From Alkalicoccus luteus (GTDB lineage: Bacteria > Bacillota > Bacilli > Bacillales > Salisediminibacteriaceae), in the NCBI RefSeq assembly GCF_012034335.1, contig NZ_JAATHJ010000007.1, positions 84,818-148,817 on the forward strand: 64,000 nt of DNA, given 5' to 3'. Positions 18,488 through 25,855 of the stretch are shown here, piece by piece. The position numbers and the translations under genes were made by a program. The notes beneath the pieces were generated by a model. The model searched no databases and was not told the DNA's origin. It worked only from the letters and a program-made list of their open reading frames with translations. Every line of letters begins with the position of its first letter. Position 1 is the stretch's first letter.

Positions 18488-18910
18488 TTAGCGGGAAGTA
18501 ACTTGTAAATCGACTTCAATATTGCCTCTGGTAGCTTTTGAATACGGGCAAAAATCATGAGCTCTGTGAGCTAGTTCTTCTGCTTCTTCCTGAGACACAC
18601 CGCTTACGTGGACGTGGAGCGTAACCCCAAGCTTGAATCCGTTATCCTCGGAATCTTTGAGCAGGCTTACTTCTGCGGTTGTTTCAGAAGATATGTCCTT
18701 CTGTGCCTTTGAAGCCATGAGATTAAGTGCGCCATCGTAGCATGCACTGTAACCGGCAGCAAAAAGCTGCTCCGGATTGGAAGCATCTTCCGGGATTCCG
18801 TTTTTATCCGGCATTTTCAAATCAACGTCTACTACTTTGTTGTCGGACGTAACATGTCCTTCTCTTCCTCCTTGAGCGGTTGCCTTTGTAGAAAAAACTT
18901 TATCTGCCAT
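18488..18910 (-). CDS. ohr: Organic hydroperoxide resistance protein, Ohr/OsmC family
   Basis: Thiol peroxidase that reduces organic and fatty-acid hydroperoxides. The two reactive cysteines are in FAAGYSACYDGAL and HDFCPYSKATRGNIEV; the GGREGHVTSDN and NPEQLFAAGY motifs are Ohr-specific. 140 residues from ATG 18910, with AGGAGGG about 10 bases upstream; an upstream in-frame ATG would add 14 residues. No ohrR repressor gene or clear OhrR palindrome lies beside it. Divergent from the alpha/beta hydrolase at 19013. Confidence 0.92.
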   Translation of the reverse strand: MADKVFSTKATAQGGREGHVTSDNKVVDVDLKMPDKNGIPEDASNPEQLFAAGYSACYDGALNLMASKAQKDISSETTAEVSLLKDSEDNGFKLGVTLHVHVSGVSQEEAEELAHRAHDFCPYSKATRGNIEVDLQVTSR

Positions 18911-19012
18911 AATAGTTATTCCCTCCTGAGGTCGTATAGTAGAAACATTCATTTATATTCACCTTTTCATCGAAAATTAAACATAAACTTTCCATTACGA
19001 GGAGCGAAAACA

Positions 19013-19849
19013 GTGAAAAGGTACTCTATCCGATCTATTGACGGAAGCAGCCTGACTATATATACGATTGAAAGCAATCCGGATCTGCAGGTGATATGGG
19101 TTCACGGTATCACGTCAGACATGGATACGATGCAAGCCGGAGCATATGAACTTGGCAGAAGCGGTTTGAAAGCGGAACATCTTTTTCCTGTCATGAGGGG
19201 CTATGAGAGCAGCTCCGGACTGATTCACACTCCGGAACGAAACCGCTTAATAGATGATTTAGAGGCAGTTCTGCTCAATGCCCAAGGAAAACGATTGATA
19301 ATTGCCGGACACAGCATGGGATGCGGCACCATTCTGAGAATGATTGAACAGCGGGGGTGGCCCGGCCAGGTGATGCATATTGTGCTGTTGGCTCCTTTTA
19401 TTCATCCGGCCCTTCCGGTTTATCAGAAAGGAAACGAAGAGTCAGACGACGGGATGTACCGATTGTATATGAAGCGGGCGGCAGCTGCAGGAATACTGGA
19501 CCGGACAGGACTTAATCTGCTGAAACGTCTGCCTGTCATTGACATCCCCTCCAGACTAGTTCCATATGATCCATATTCCGATGTTGTGAAAAAGTCCATC
19601 AGCTACGAATACATGATGGGTCGTTTTGTTGAAAAACCCGCTTCGATAAAACAATTTCCCTGGAAAAGAATCAGCGTGCTGATAGGCAGCGAGGACGAAA
19701 TCATTGCTGCGCAAACGCTGCAAACGTTTTTACACAAAGAAGCCGGAGTCCGTGTCTTAACGGCTCCGGCAGAAAACCATAATTCATTGCTTACAAGCTC
19801 GTACGTTTCTGAACTTTTTCAGCAGATTACGTTGAAAAAGCCTTTTTAA
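19013..19849 (+). CDS. Alpha/beta hydrolase, substrate unknown
   Basis: Single-domain alpha/beta hydrolase of 278 residues. The oxyanion-hole region VIWVHGITSD is near residue 27, the nucleophile elbow is GHSMGCG (serine near residue 101), and the catalytic histidine is probably in ENHNSLL near the C-terminus; IGSEDEIIA likely supplies the acid. No signal peptide. GTG start at 19013 with ACGAGGAG upstream; the open frame extends further up without a ribosome site. The 3' end overlaps the convergent prenyltransferase fusion gene by 23 bases. It could be a lipase/esterase or a thioesterase-like enzyme. Confidence 0.8.
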   Translation: MKRYSIRSIDGSSLTIYTIESNPDLQVIWVHGITSDMDTMQAGAYELGRSGLKAEHLFPVMRGYESSSGLIHTPERNRLIDDLEAVLLNAQGKRLIIAGHSMGCGTILRMIEQRGWPGQVMHIVLLAPFIHPALPVYQKGNEESDDGMYRLYMKRAAAAGILDRTGLNLLKRLPVIDIPSRLVPYDPYSDVVKKSISYEYMMGRFVEKPASIKQFPWKRISVLIGSEDEIIAAQTLQTFLHKEAGVRVLTAPAENHNSLLTSSYVSELFQQITLKKPF

Positions 19850-21353
19850 AGCCTGCCATCACTTTCCGCTGTCGTTCAATATAACGCCAGACCCACAGGA
19901 CAAATCCTCCTGCGGCTGCGAACAGAATGAGCGTGATGAACGTTCCAATGCTGGGCATGATCAGCGTAATTGCAGCGAGCAGCCCGGTCATCAAGTGAAA
20001 AATAGCTGTATGCGCGTTTCCGGGTATCAGGTCCGTTGCACTGCTCTCATAGTATTTGCCGATATATCTGACAGCCTGAATTAAAAACGGCACGGCCAGC
20101 AGAACGAAATAAAACGTGAGCGGAACATCAGTTACTAACGGGAGTGCTACTACAGCCCCCACTGCCACGGTAAACAGACCAAAAACGACGTTTTTCGCCT
20201 GACGGCGCCCAATACGAACAACAAGAGTGCGTTTATCCGTACGGCTGTCGCTTTCAGCGTCCGGAAACTGGTTAATCAGCAGCACATTCGTTACAAGTGC
20301 CGCGACAGGTATAGATAAAAGCCATATTTCGGCTGTAAAAAAGCCGGTTTGTATATAAAAGGTGCCGGCTGTCATTGCCACTCCGTACGTTGTCGCGATA
20401 AGGAATTCCGCAATACCCGGCGAAGCATTGATAAATGAAAACCGCCCTTGCCTTCCAGTGTAAAAGAAACCGGCTAAAAGACCGTATGCGATCAGCAGCA
20501 ATAGCAGTGGGCCGGACACAACTGCTAAACCGATTCCTGCTACCGCGGCGGCTGCAGTAAGCACAATGCCAAAGAAGCCCATATCCTGTTTCTGAATCAA
20601 ACCGAGCTGAATCATACGCGATCCACCCGTAAACGGACGAAGGGAGCCTGTATTATCCGCATCTCTTTCAGCATCTAAATAGTCGTTAATCATGTTTGTA
20701 CCAGCCTGTACTGCAAGTGCTGCAAAGAGCGTAAGAATAAATAGCGTCCAGCTGAACATTTCTGCAAGCCCGAAAGCTGCGGCGGCTCCGACAAGAACCG
20801 GCACGAGTGATGCAGTTAATGAGAGCGGACGAAGCGCCTCCTTCCAAACGGCAGCGCGGGACCTTAAATCCTGCTTATCGCTCCCGTCAGCTGAATCGTC
20901 AGCCATATCCAGCACCGTCGGCTTCTCTCCCTGCAAAATCTCCGGAACAAAGCGATACTTCACCACGGAGGGAACGATTTTAATAAATTCGAGTCTGTCA
21001 ACTGCATCCTGCTCAACGAAGCTTCCAACAATCGGCGACCGGTGCTGAAGCAATTCAACTGCCCGTTGCCGCTCCTCGTTTGAACGAACAACTTCTGCCC
21101 TGCCGATTATCTCGCATTCCTCCATCTCCATGAATGAACTGCCCTGGTGAATGAGCATAGCTGTTTCAGGAATATTACTCCACTGAATGACTTTCGGATC
21201 CCCTTTCATACTTGACAGGTAAATATGAAACCGTTCGTCGGAAGCAAAATGCATCATTCTCTGGCGCGGTTTTCCCATATTCGAGGTGCCGACCGATGCT
21301 ACTTCAGCTTTTTCAAGATAATTCAATATGTCTTCAGCGCTCCGCTGTGCCAT
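19827..21353 (-). CDS. Fusion: PPOX split-barrel domain + UbiA prenyltransferase
   Basis: Residues 1-145 resemble the pyridoxamine-5-phosphate-oxidase-like FMN/F420 split barrel (SVGTSNMGKPRQRMMHFAS, DPKVIQWSNIPETAMLI, CEIIGRAEVV). After a polar linker, residues 175-508 form a UbiA-type membrane prenyltransferase with about eight hydrophobic segments. Both prenyl-diphosphate motifs are intact: NMINDYLDAERDAD near residues 220-233 and DAESDSRTDKRT near 365-376. The second half is MenA-like, but MenA has no split barrel and is usually about 300 residues. The product could be a quinone or other prenylated aromatic; unknown. ATG 21353 has GGAAAGGAG upstream and overlaps the end of the C45 hydrolase gene by 20 bases. 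Confidence 0.82.
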   Translation of the reverse strand: MAQRSAEDILNYLEKAEVASVGTSNMGKPRQRMMHFASDERFHIYLSSMKGDPKVIQWSNIPETAMLIHQGSSFMEMEECEIIGRAEVVRSNEERQRAVELLQHRSPIVGSFVEQDAVDRLEFIKIVPSVVKYRFVPEILQGEKPTVLDMADDSADGSDKQDLRSRAAVWKEALRPLSLTASLVPVLVGAAAAFGLAEMFSWTLFILTLFAALAVQAGTNMINDYLDAERDADNTGSLRPFTGGSRMIQLGLIQKQDMGFFGIVLTAAAAVAGIGLAVVSGPLLLLLIAYGLLAGFFYTGRQGRFSFINASPGIAEFLIATTYGVAMTAGTFYIQTGFFTAEIWLLSIPVAALVTNVLLINQFPDAESDSRTDKRTLVVRIGRRQAKNVVFGLFTVAVGAVVALPLVTDVPLTFYFVLLAVPFLIQAVRYIGKYYESSATDLIPGNAHTAIFHLMTGLLAAITLIMPSIGTFITLILFAAAGGFVLWVWRYIERQRKVMAGFKKAFST

Positions 21354-22425
21354 GTGGATCACTCCTTTCCGGAAGTTGAACACCTAAATGTTCCATTCCA
21401 TCTTCAAAATCAATTTGACCCCTTAATTTTCTTACGATAAACCGGCTGCCTTTAAGCCAGTCTGCAAATGAAATCCCAACCGGAACAGCATCTGTTCCGA
21501 TCCCTACATTTACATTCAGACTGACCGTATCATAAACAGCAGTATGGATTGTACCGGACCAGTTTCCATACTCTTTTTTGGCTATACCGTACTTTGTTTT
21601 ATTTAACAGGTTAAACGTATCATTAGCTGAATCCGAACCTCTCTTTAACTCAACAAGTCTTTCTAGACGCTGCTCGGATTCTTTTGTCATATGACGATTT
21701 TCAGACAGCTTGGACGGCGCCCGAAAATGATTCGTGCAGGCTCCTTCATCGCTTTGAAGTTCAACCGCACCTTTGGCAGAAGCTTCAACCACTGCCGTTC
21801 GCCCTGCAGAATCCGCCAGCGAGTAATTAAAGGAGTGCCTGTGCGGCAGCTCTTTAAGCAGCCTGACAGCTTCCGGAACCGAGGCGCATGAATCCAGAAT
21901 GAGCCTTGCTATCGAGCAGCAAATAAAGCCGTCCTCAGGGGATATTCTGTTCACAAAGTGATAGCCGACTGCGAGCCCTTTTTCATTCATGCCGTCCATC
22001 CTGCCAACGATCCTCTGAGCGAACCCTACAGATGCATAGCCGGATGTAGGCTGATACATAATAAATCGTCCGTCATATGTTTTCGGATGATAGTCATAAT
22101 TTCGCCCGTAAACGCCTCTTCCCATCAGAGCACTGCACCCGCTTTTTATCCACGACTGCTGATAACCTGCATATTCATGAACAATATCTTCAAATCTCCA
22201 GCCGAGCCCTTCAGATAAACCTTCAAGCTCTGCCCAGAGATCAGGCGATATTTCTTCAATCCAGGCTTTTGTTTCACGAAAATCAGTCGTATACCGGCGA
22301 ATCGATTTTTTTCTTCTTCGAACATGCTTGTTATAAAGCACGGTTTGTTTCAAACGGTCTGCCTGCTTTAAGCCAAACTGATAGGCGTCTCCCCGGCCTT
22401 CGAGCGCTTCTATGCTGATTTTCAT
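21334..22425 (-). CDS. C45-type Ntn hydrolase / acyltransferase-like protein
   Basis: Member of the acyl-CoA:6-aminopenicillanate acyltransferase / choloylglycine hydrolase superfamily. The probable autocleavage site and nucleophile are Gly96-Cys97 in IKSGCSALMG, a position close to that in the fungal enzyme; GRNYDYHP follows. AVVEASAKGAVELQ and TNHFRAPSKL are further family-like segments. No signal peptide, so processing would be in the cytosol. 363 residues from ATG 22425 (AGCAGGTG upstream). Members hydrolyse or transfer amide-linked acyl groups; the substrate here is unknown. Translationally coupled to the PPOX-UbiA fusion. Confidence 0.78.
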   Translation of the reverse strand: MKISIEALEGRGDAYQFGLKQADRLKQTVLYNKHVRRRKKSIRRYTTDFRETKAWIEEISPDLWAELEGLSEGLGWRFEDIVHEYAGYQQSWIKSGCSALMGRGVYGRNYDYHPKTYDGRFIMYQPTSGYASVGFAQRIVGRMDGMNEKGLAVGYHFVNRISPEDGFICCSIARLILDSCASVPEAVRLLKELPHRHSFNYSLADSAGRTAVVEASAKGAVELQSDEGACTNHFRAPSKLSENRHMTKESEQRLERLVELKRGSDSANDTFNLLNKTKYGIAKKEYGNWSGTIHTAVYDTVSLNVNVGIGTDAVPVGISFADWLKGSRFIVRKLRGQIDFEDGMEHLGVQLPERSDPHGTAER

Positions 22426-22451
22426 TGCTTCACCTGCTTTCTTCAACGTTC

Positions 22452-22457
22452 ATTATA
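22452..22457 (-). promoter_or_regulatory. -10 box for the C45/PPOX-UbiA operon
   Basis: TATAAT on the minus strand, 27 bases before the C45 hydrolase start. The -35 region is a T-rich tract without a clear hexamer. Divergent from the promoter at 22491-22519. Confidence 0.4.
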
Positions 22458-22490
22458 AAATCAACGTAAAAAAAAGAAAAAGAATTTGAC

Positions 22491-22519
22491 TTGATAATCA
22501 GTTAAACGTTTAGTAAAAT
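22491..22519 (+). promoter_or_regulatory. Promoter with a palindrome in its spacer
   Basis: -35 TTGATA (22491-22496), 17-base spacer, -10 TAAAAT (22514-22519). The perfect palindrome TAAACGTTTA (22503-22512) fills the spacer, a position where a repressor could act. Drives the gene at 22575. Confidence 0.55.
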
Positions 22520-22574
22520 GCAATATTTGAGTGAACATTAACACGAAAAGTAATTAATGCAGGAGGTACCTCAT

Positions 22575-23096
22575 ATGCAATCCGTATTTGAAAAGCAGCC
22601 ATCTTCAGAAATGCGTGCAGATGAGTGGGCGCATGCCTATGATGAACTTCATACTCAGTTTCTCCGTTTACAGCAAAACCTGGAAACAATTGCACAGCGT
22701 TTTGATATTCGCGGTGTTGAACAGACTAAGCACAGCATCATGACGATTGTGTATGAAACTGATGATGGAAAAACGTTTCGTATTATGGCAGATGACTGCC
22801 GTTTTCCGCACAGGGGACATTGGGATTTTTCCCTGCACGGATCCTATGAGCAGAATGCTTTATATATAGATGATATTCGTGGTGAAACAGATTACGGATT
22901 CGGATCCGTTATGATAAAACATTTGAAGAAAAAAGCCGAAGAAAAAAATATCCCCGAAATTCGCGGAAAGTTAAAAGAGCGGGATTATGATCATCAGGAC
23001 AGACTCGTTCACTTCTATACGAAGCATTCATTTTCAGTAACGCTTAACGAATCCGGTCGTGAAGGACAAATCAAATGGTCTGCGGATAACTGCTAG
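22575..23096 (+). CDS. GNAT-like protein of unknown function
   Basis: 173 residues. The N-terminal 55 residues are helical and charged (RADEWAHAYDELHTQFLRLQQ). Residues 70-165 look like a GNAT acetyltransferase core: GFGSVMIKHLKKKAEEKNIPEI resembles the acetyl-CoA-binding loop and helix, and DRLVHFYTKHSFSV resembles the terminal FYxKxGF motif. The usual QxxGxG/A loop is only partly kept, so activity is uncertain. ATG 22575 has GGAGG 8 bases upstream; an ATG 18 bases earlier lies before that site. Monocistronic, with its own promoter and terminator. Confidence 0.65.
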   Translation: MQSVFEKQPSSEMRADEWAHAYDELHTQFLRLQQNLETIAQRFDIRGVEQTKHSIMTIVYETDDGKTFRIMADDCRFPHRGHWDFSLHGSYEQNALYIDDIRGETDYGFGSVMIKHLKKKAEEKNIPEIRGKLKERDYDHQDRLVHFYTKHSFSVTLNESGREGQIKWSADNC

Positions 23097-23177
23097 TGCC
23101 TGCTTAAACACGCTGCGTTTAGTTGTAAATCCGGACAGCCGGCTCGTCTTGCTATAGTCATTAAGAAGTCACTGGTG

Positions 23178-23213
23178 CAGCCCTCATTAATAAGAGGGCT
23201 GCGCTTTTTTTAT
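23178..23213 (+). terminator. Strong terminator after the GNAT-like gene
   Basis: GCAGCCCTC / GAGGGCTGC perfect 9-bp stem, 7-base loop, then GCTTTTTTT. It lies 82 bases after the stop codon. Confidence 0.88.
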
Positions 23214-23726
23214 ATTAGGAAGCTTTGTTGTATACTGCAAACATGCCACCTCTTTATTATTTATACCAATGTATAAGAGATGCTCTGATCCATACCGGTT
23301 CAGCAGTTCGAAAGCTGACCTCCGGCTGCATAAGAAATCTTCGGTTTCATTCAAAGTATACAGCTAGAATTTATTCAGCTTATAACGCACTCATCCTTAC
23401 GAATCAGATCTGTTACCCCAAGCTGGGAAGAAACGATATGATCGGAACGAGATCGGAGTGGAACGCTCGGTTTCAGCTTTGAGAAGATCGATTTAACATC
23501 TTTCAGCTTAATGCAATAACGTCACGCTTCGTTCTGAAAATAGATTTGTACCATTGCTGCAGCACCTGCTTTCAACAGCAGGTCCGTAATCTGAAACAGC
23601 GAGCGGACAACCATTGCCATAATTGTCCGCTCGTAAGATGAGATAAGATATACACATTACACTTCAGTCTGTCTCCTAAAAGTAACTGATCCGGCACGCC
23701 GCGCAGAGAGGCATCTGTTTCTGACA
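23214..23726. other. Gene-poor stretch with two consecutive hairpins
   Basis: No credible coding region. Two perfect inverted repeats follow each other: ACCTGCT-N6-AGCAGGT (23564-23583) and GAGCGGACAA-N12-TTGTCCGCTC (23601-23632). Neither is followed by a T run, so they are not ordinary terminators. They lie downstream of the minus-strand gene ending at 23727. Confidence 0.45.
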
Positions 23727-24095
23727 TTAGCTGCGCGCTTTCCAGTCGCCGCTGTAGATCTTATTTCCAGATTGCACCGGCTTGTTGTAATAATAAACGA
23801 GCGCTTTCTGAAGACCGAAGTTTGTTATAACGTCTGTGGTCGTTCGGTAGTACAGATTCCAATTACGGCCGGCCCGGAAACCTTCCAGCTCATCGATCGC
23901 CGGCAGCAGCTCCGAAGTGACCTCGTAAAGCTCACCCCAAACGTCTCCATCACCCCTGACAAGTGCCGGATAGCCAAACCCAGTGTCGTACAAATCACCT
24001 TTTACTCTTGCCCGGTCAGCTAACCGCCTCGCTTTCGTTAAAAAGAAATGATTGCCCTCTCCTGTCATCAGCGTACCGTAAACAAAAAGCTTCAC
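23727..24095 (-). CDS. Gamma-glutamylcyclotransferase-family protein (YtfP/AIG2 type)
   Basis: Small cyclotransferase-fold protein of 122 residues. The signature FVYGTLMTGEGNH is at residues 4-16, and the glutamate in IDELEGFR (near residue 72) is where the catalytic acid of GGCT enzymes lies. LVRGDGDVWGELYEV is a family-typical strand. Relatives act on gamma-glutamyl or gamma-glutamylamine compounds, but the bacterial substrate is generally unknown. The stop-to-start distance from the coiled-coil gene upstream is 3 bases, so the two are an operon. Confidence 0.8.
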   Translation of the reverse strand: MKLFVYGTLMTGEGNHFFLTKARRLADRARVKGDLYDTGFGYPALVRGDGDVWGELYEVTSELLPAIDELEGFRAGRNWNLYYRTTTDVITNFGLQKALVYYYNKPVQSGNKIYSGDWKARS

Positions 24096-24098
24096 TTG

Positions 24099-24992
24099 TT
24101 AAGCCTCTTTTAAGAGCCGGATACGTTCTTCCGAAAGTTTTAGCTTCTGCTTTTCTTTTTCCATGAGGTCCGTTTTAAGACGATTGACTGTCGAAGAGAC
24201 TAAGTCCTGAAGTTCTGCCGGGAGCAGTGATGCATTTGACGGATCCTTCTCCAGAAGCCACATTCTAAGTATCATTTCAAATACGTCTTCATCCTGATCA
24301 TGAAAAACACTTGGATCTACATCCGCACTATGGTCCGCCAGATTTTCGATTTCATCCCTGAACTGTCTGAGGTGCCGGTCTGCCCGGTGAACTGCCCGCA
24401 GCACATTACCAACGTGAATGCCTTTCAAAAAGGAAGGAACTGCTCCCTCCAGATAGTCGGCAGCCGGCGTCCAGTCTGCCTGCTTATCGAATGCTTTCAT
24501 GACTTCTTCAAGTGAATAGTACGCCTGCTCTCCTGCATCAACAGCTTCTGTAAGGTTTTGAATAGCGCCCATCGTTTTAATTTCTTTTGCGGCAGCCTCA
24601 TACAACTCATTTGACCAGAACGACTGCTGATCTTCTATAAGTGATTCTTTCATGACTGCAAGCTGTTCTTCTTCTGATTCAACCGTTTCAACCTGCTGCA
24701 AATGGTCTTTATACATCGTATATTCAGCCATCAGTTCTTTCTGAAGCTCTCTCAAATGCGCCTCAGTGTAGCGGCTGAAAAGCTGATCGCCGTTCGAGTT
24801 CTGATCAGCACTTGAGCCAGCCTCGTAAAGATTGAACGACTCACCTTCAAGCAGTTCCGCCGTTTGCTGGCGAAGCTGGACTTTATGATTTTTCTCATAA
24901 AGCAGCAGCGTATGTTTAAGCCATTTATCATAAACTCTTCTCTTCTCAAGTACTTCCATCATTTTTTCGTTTAAGCTTTGCATCTTCTTCAC
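24099..24992 (-). CDS. Coiled-coil protein of unknown function
   Basis: 297 residues, not recognised. It is strongly helical and charged: heptad-like stretches at about residues 1-45, 75-130 and 255-297 (for instance LMEKEKQKLKLSEERIRLLKEA). A central, less charged segment, YLEGAVPSFLKGIHVGNVLRAVHRADRHL, lies near residue 180. No signal peptide or membrane segment. Three bases upstream of the cyclotransferase gene and about 128 bases downstream of another unknown gene. It may be a scaffold or stress protein; no function is proposed. Confidence 0.6.
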   Translation of the reverse strand: MKKMQSLNEKMMEVLEKRRVYDKWLKHTLLLYEKNHKVQLRQQTAELLEGESFNLYEAGSSADQNSNGDQLFSRYTEAHLRELQKELMAEYTMYKDHLQQVETVESEEEQLAVMKESLIEDQQSFWSNELYEAAAKEIKTMGAIQNLTEAVDAGEQAYYSLEEVMKAFDKQADWTPAADYLEGAVPSFLKGIHVGNVLRAVHRADRHLRQFRDEIENLADHSADVDPSVFHDQDEDVFEMILRMWLLEKDPSNASLLPAELQDLVSSTVNRLKTDLMEKEKQKLKLSEERIRLLKEA

Positions 24993-25062
24993 CTGCCTTC
25001 AATTTAGTTTACCCGTTAACGAGCTAATCGGGCAACAGCTGCTCCACACCTTCAATCACAGC

Positions 25063-25106
25063 AACTGCCTGCACCGGGGCTCATGGCCTGATGCAGGCAG
25101 TTTTGC
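25063..25106. terminator. Hairpin between two unknown genes
   Basis: AACTGCCTGCA and TGCAGGCAGTT pair over 11 bases around an 18-base loop. TTTT follows on the plus strand only, so it is a weak terminator in the minus direction, where the gene ending at 25121 needs one. Confidence 0.5.
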
Positions 25107-25120
25107 TGAGTGTCAGCTGA

Positions 25121-25714
25121 TTATCCTGTAATAGAAGCCTGAGCAGCACCTTGTTTTCGACATGCTTCCACGAGTATCGATGTGGAAATTACTCTCTGGA
25201 TCAATTGGTCGATTAAGTCTGCGTCAGGTGATTCAAAGGGAATAATTAATTCTTTAGAAAATCCCCATTTTTGCAGAATAACATCTATTCGCTTCTGATT
25301 ATACTCATTCATGACAGCAGGGTCATACAGACGTTGGAAAGCAAGCGCTGTTCCCCGTTCCGACACCCAGTCTGCCAGTCGGATGCTGAACACATAATCA
25401 TTCATAAGCGAATTCTCTATGTTTCCTCTGCGAATTTTATTGTATCGAACCTGCAAATACGTTTCTTCAGGTTTTTCACGGCTTTCAGAAGTCTTCCAAA
25501 TCAAACTCCCTTCGTATGTGAGCTTGTGCCGGTAATAAATTTGGAAGCCACGCTCTTTTTGAAAGAATCCTCCGGAAGCTGATGCTAACGTCTCCGGATC
25601 ACACAGCATTGCAAATTCATGCCACGAACTGTTTAAGTCCGCGTGGACCATTTGTTCTGTTAAAAAGAGCAGCTGATCTCTCTGTATATAACTCATGCTC
25701 TTCATCTTGTTCAC
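25121..25714 (-). CDS. Conserved-looking hypothetical protein
   Basis: 197 residues, not recognised. Soluble, no cysteine-rich or membrane segments; mixed alpha/beta composition with YIQRDQLLFLTEQMVHADL at the N-terminus and a helical C-terminal half (DADLIDQLIQRVISTSILVEACRK). GTG start at 25714, six bases after AAGGAG; later ATG codons at 25705 and 25696 are possible. Located between the coiled-coil gene and a divergent ABC-F gene. Confidence 0.6.
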   Translation of the reverse strand: MNKMKSMSYIQRDQLLFLTEQMVHADLNSSWHEFAMLCDPETLASASGGFFQKERGFQIYYRHKLTYEGSLIWKTSESREKPEETYLQVRYNKIRRGNIENSLMNDYVFSIRLADWVSERGTALAFQRLYDPAVMNEYNQKRIDVILQKWGFSKELIIPFESPDADLIDQLIQRVISTSILVEACRKQGAAQASITG

Positions 25715-25808
25715 TCATTTCTCCTTAAAGTACCCACCATAAAACTATAGCCGAAAAATGTCATTTTAAAACCATGTTTAATTCCCTGTCGTAATTTACA
25801 CTGGTAGA

Positions 25809-25817
25809 TGGTATAAT
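25809..25817 (+). promoter_or_regulatory. Extended -10 promoter of the ABC-F gene
   Basis: TGgTATAAT, a consensus extended -10 element, 39 bases before the start codon. No strong -35 box is needed or seen. Confidence 0.6.
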
Positions 25818-25855
25818 TCTCATCAGTATGTCTAAGGAAAGAGGATGAAAAAAAT

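Noticed and set aside
18911..19012. OhrR operator between ohr and the divergent hydrolase
   Set aside because: No TACAATT-AATTGTA-type palindrome is present and no ohrR gene is adjacent.
23225..23482. Plus-strand open frame of 85 residues
   Set aside because: No ribosome site, odd composition rich in Tyr/Ile/Arg, lies between a terminator and hairpins.
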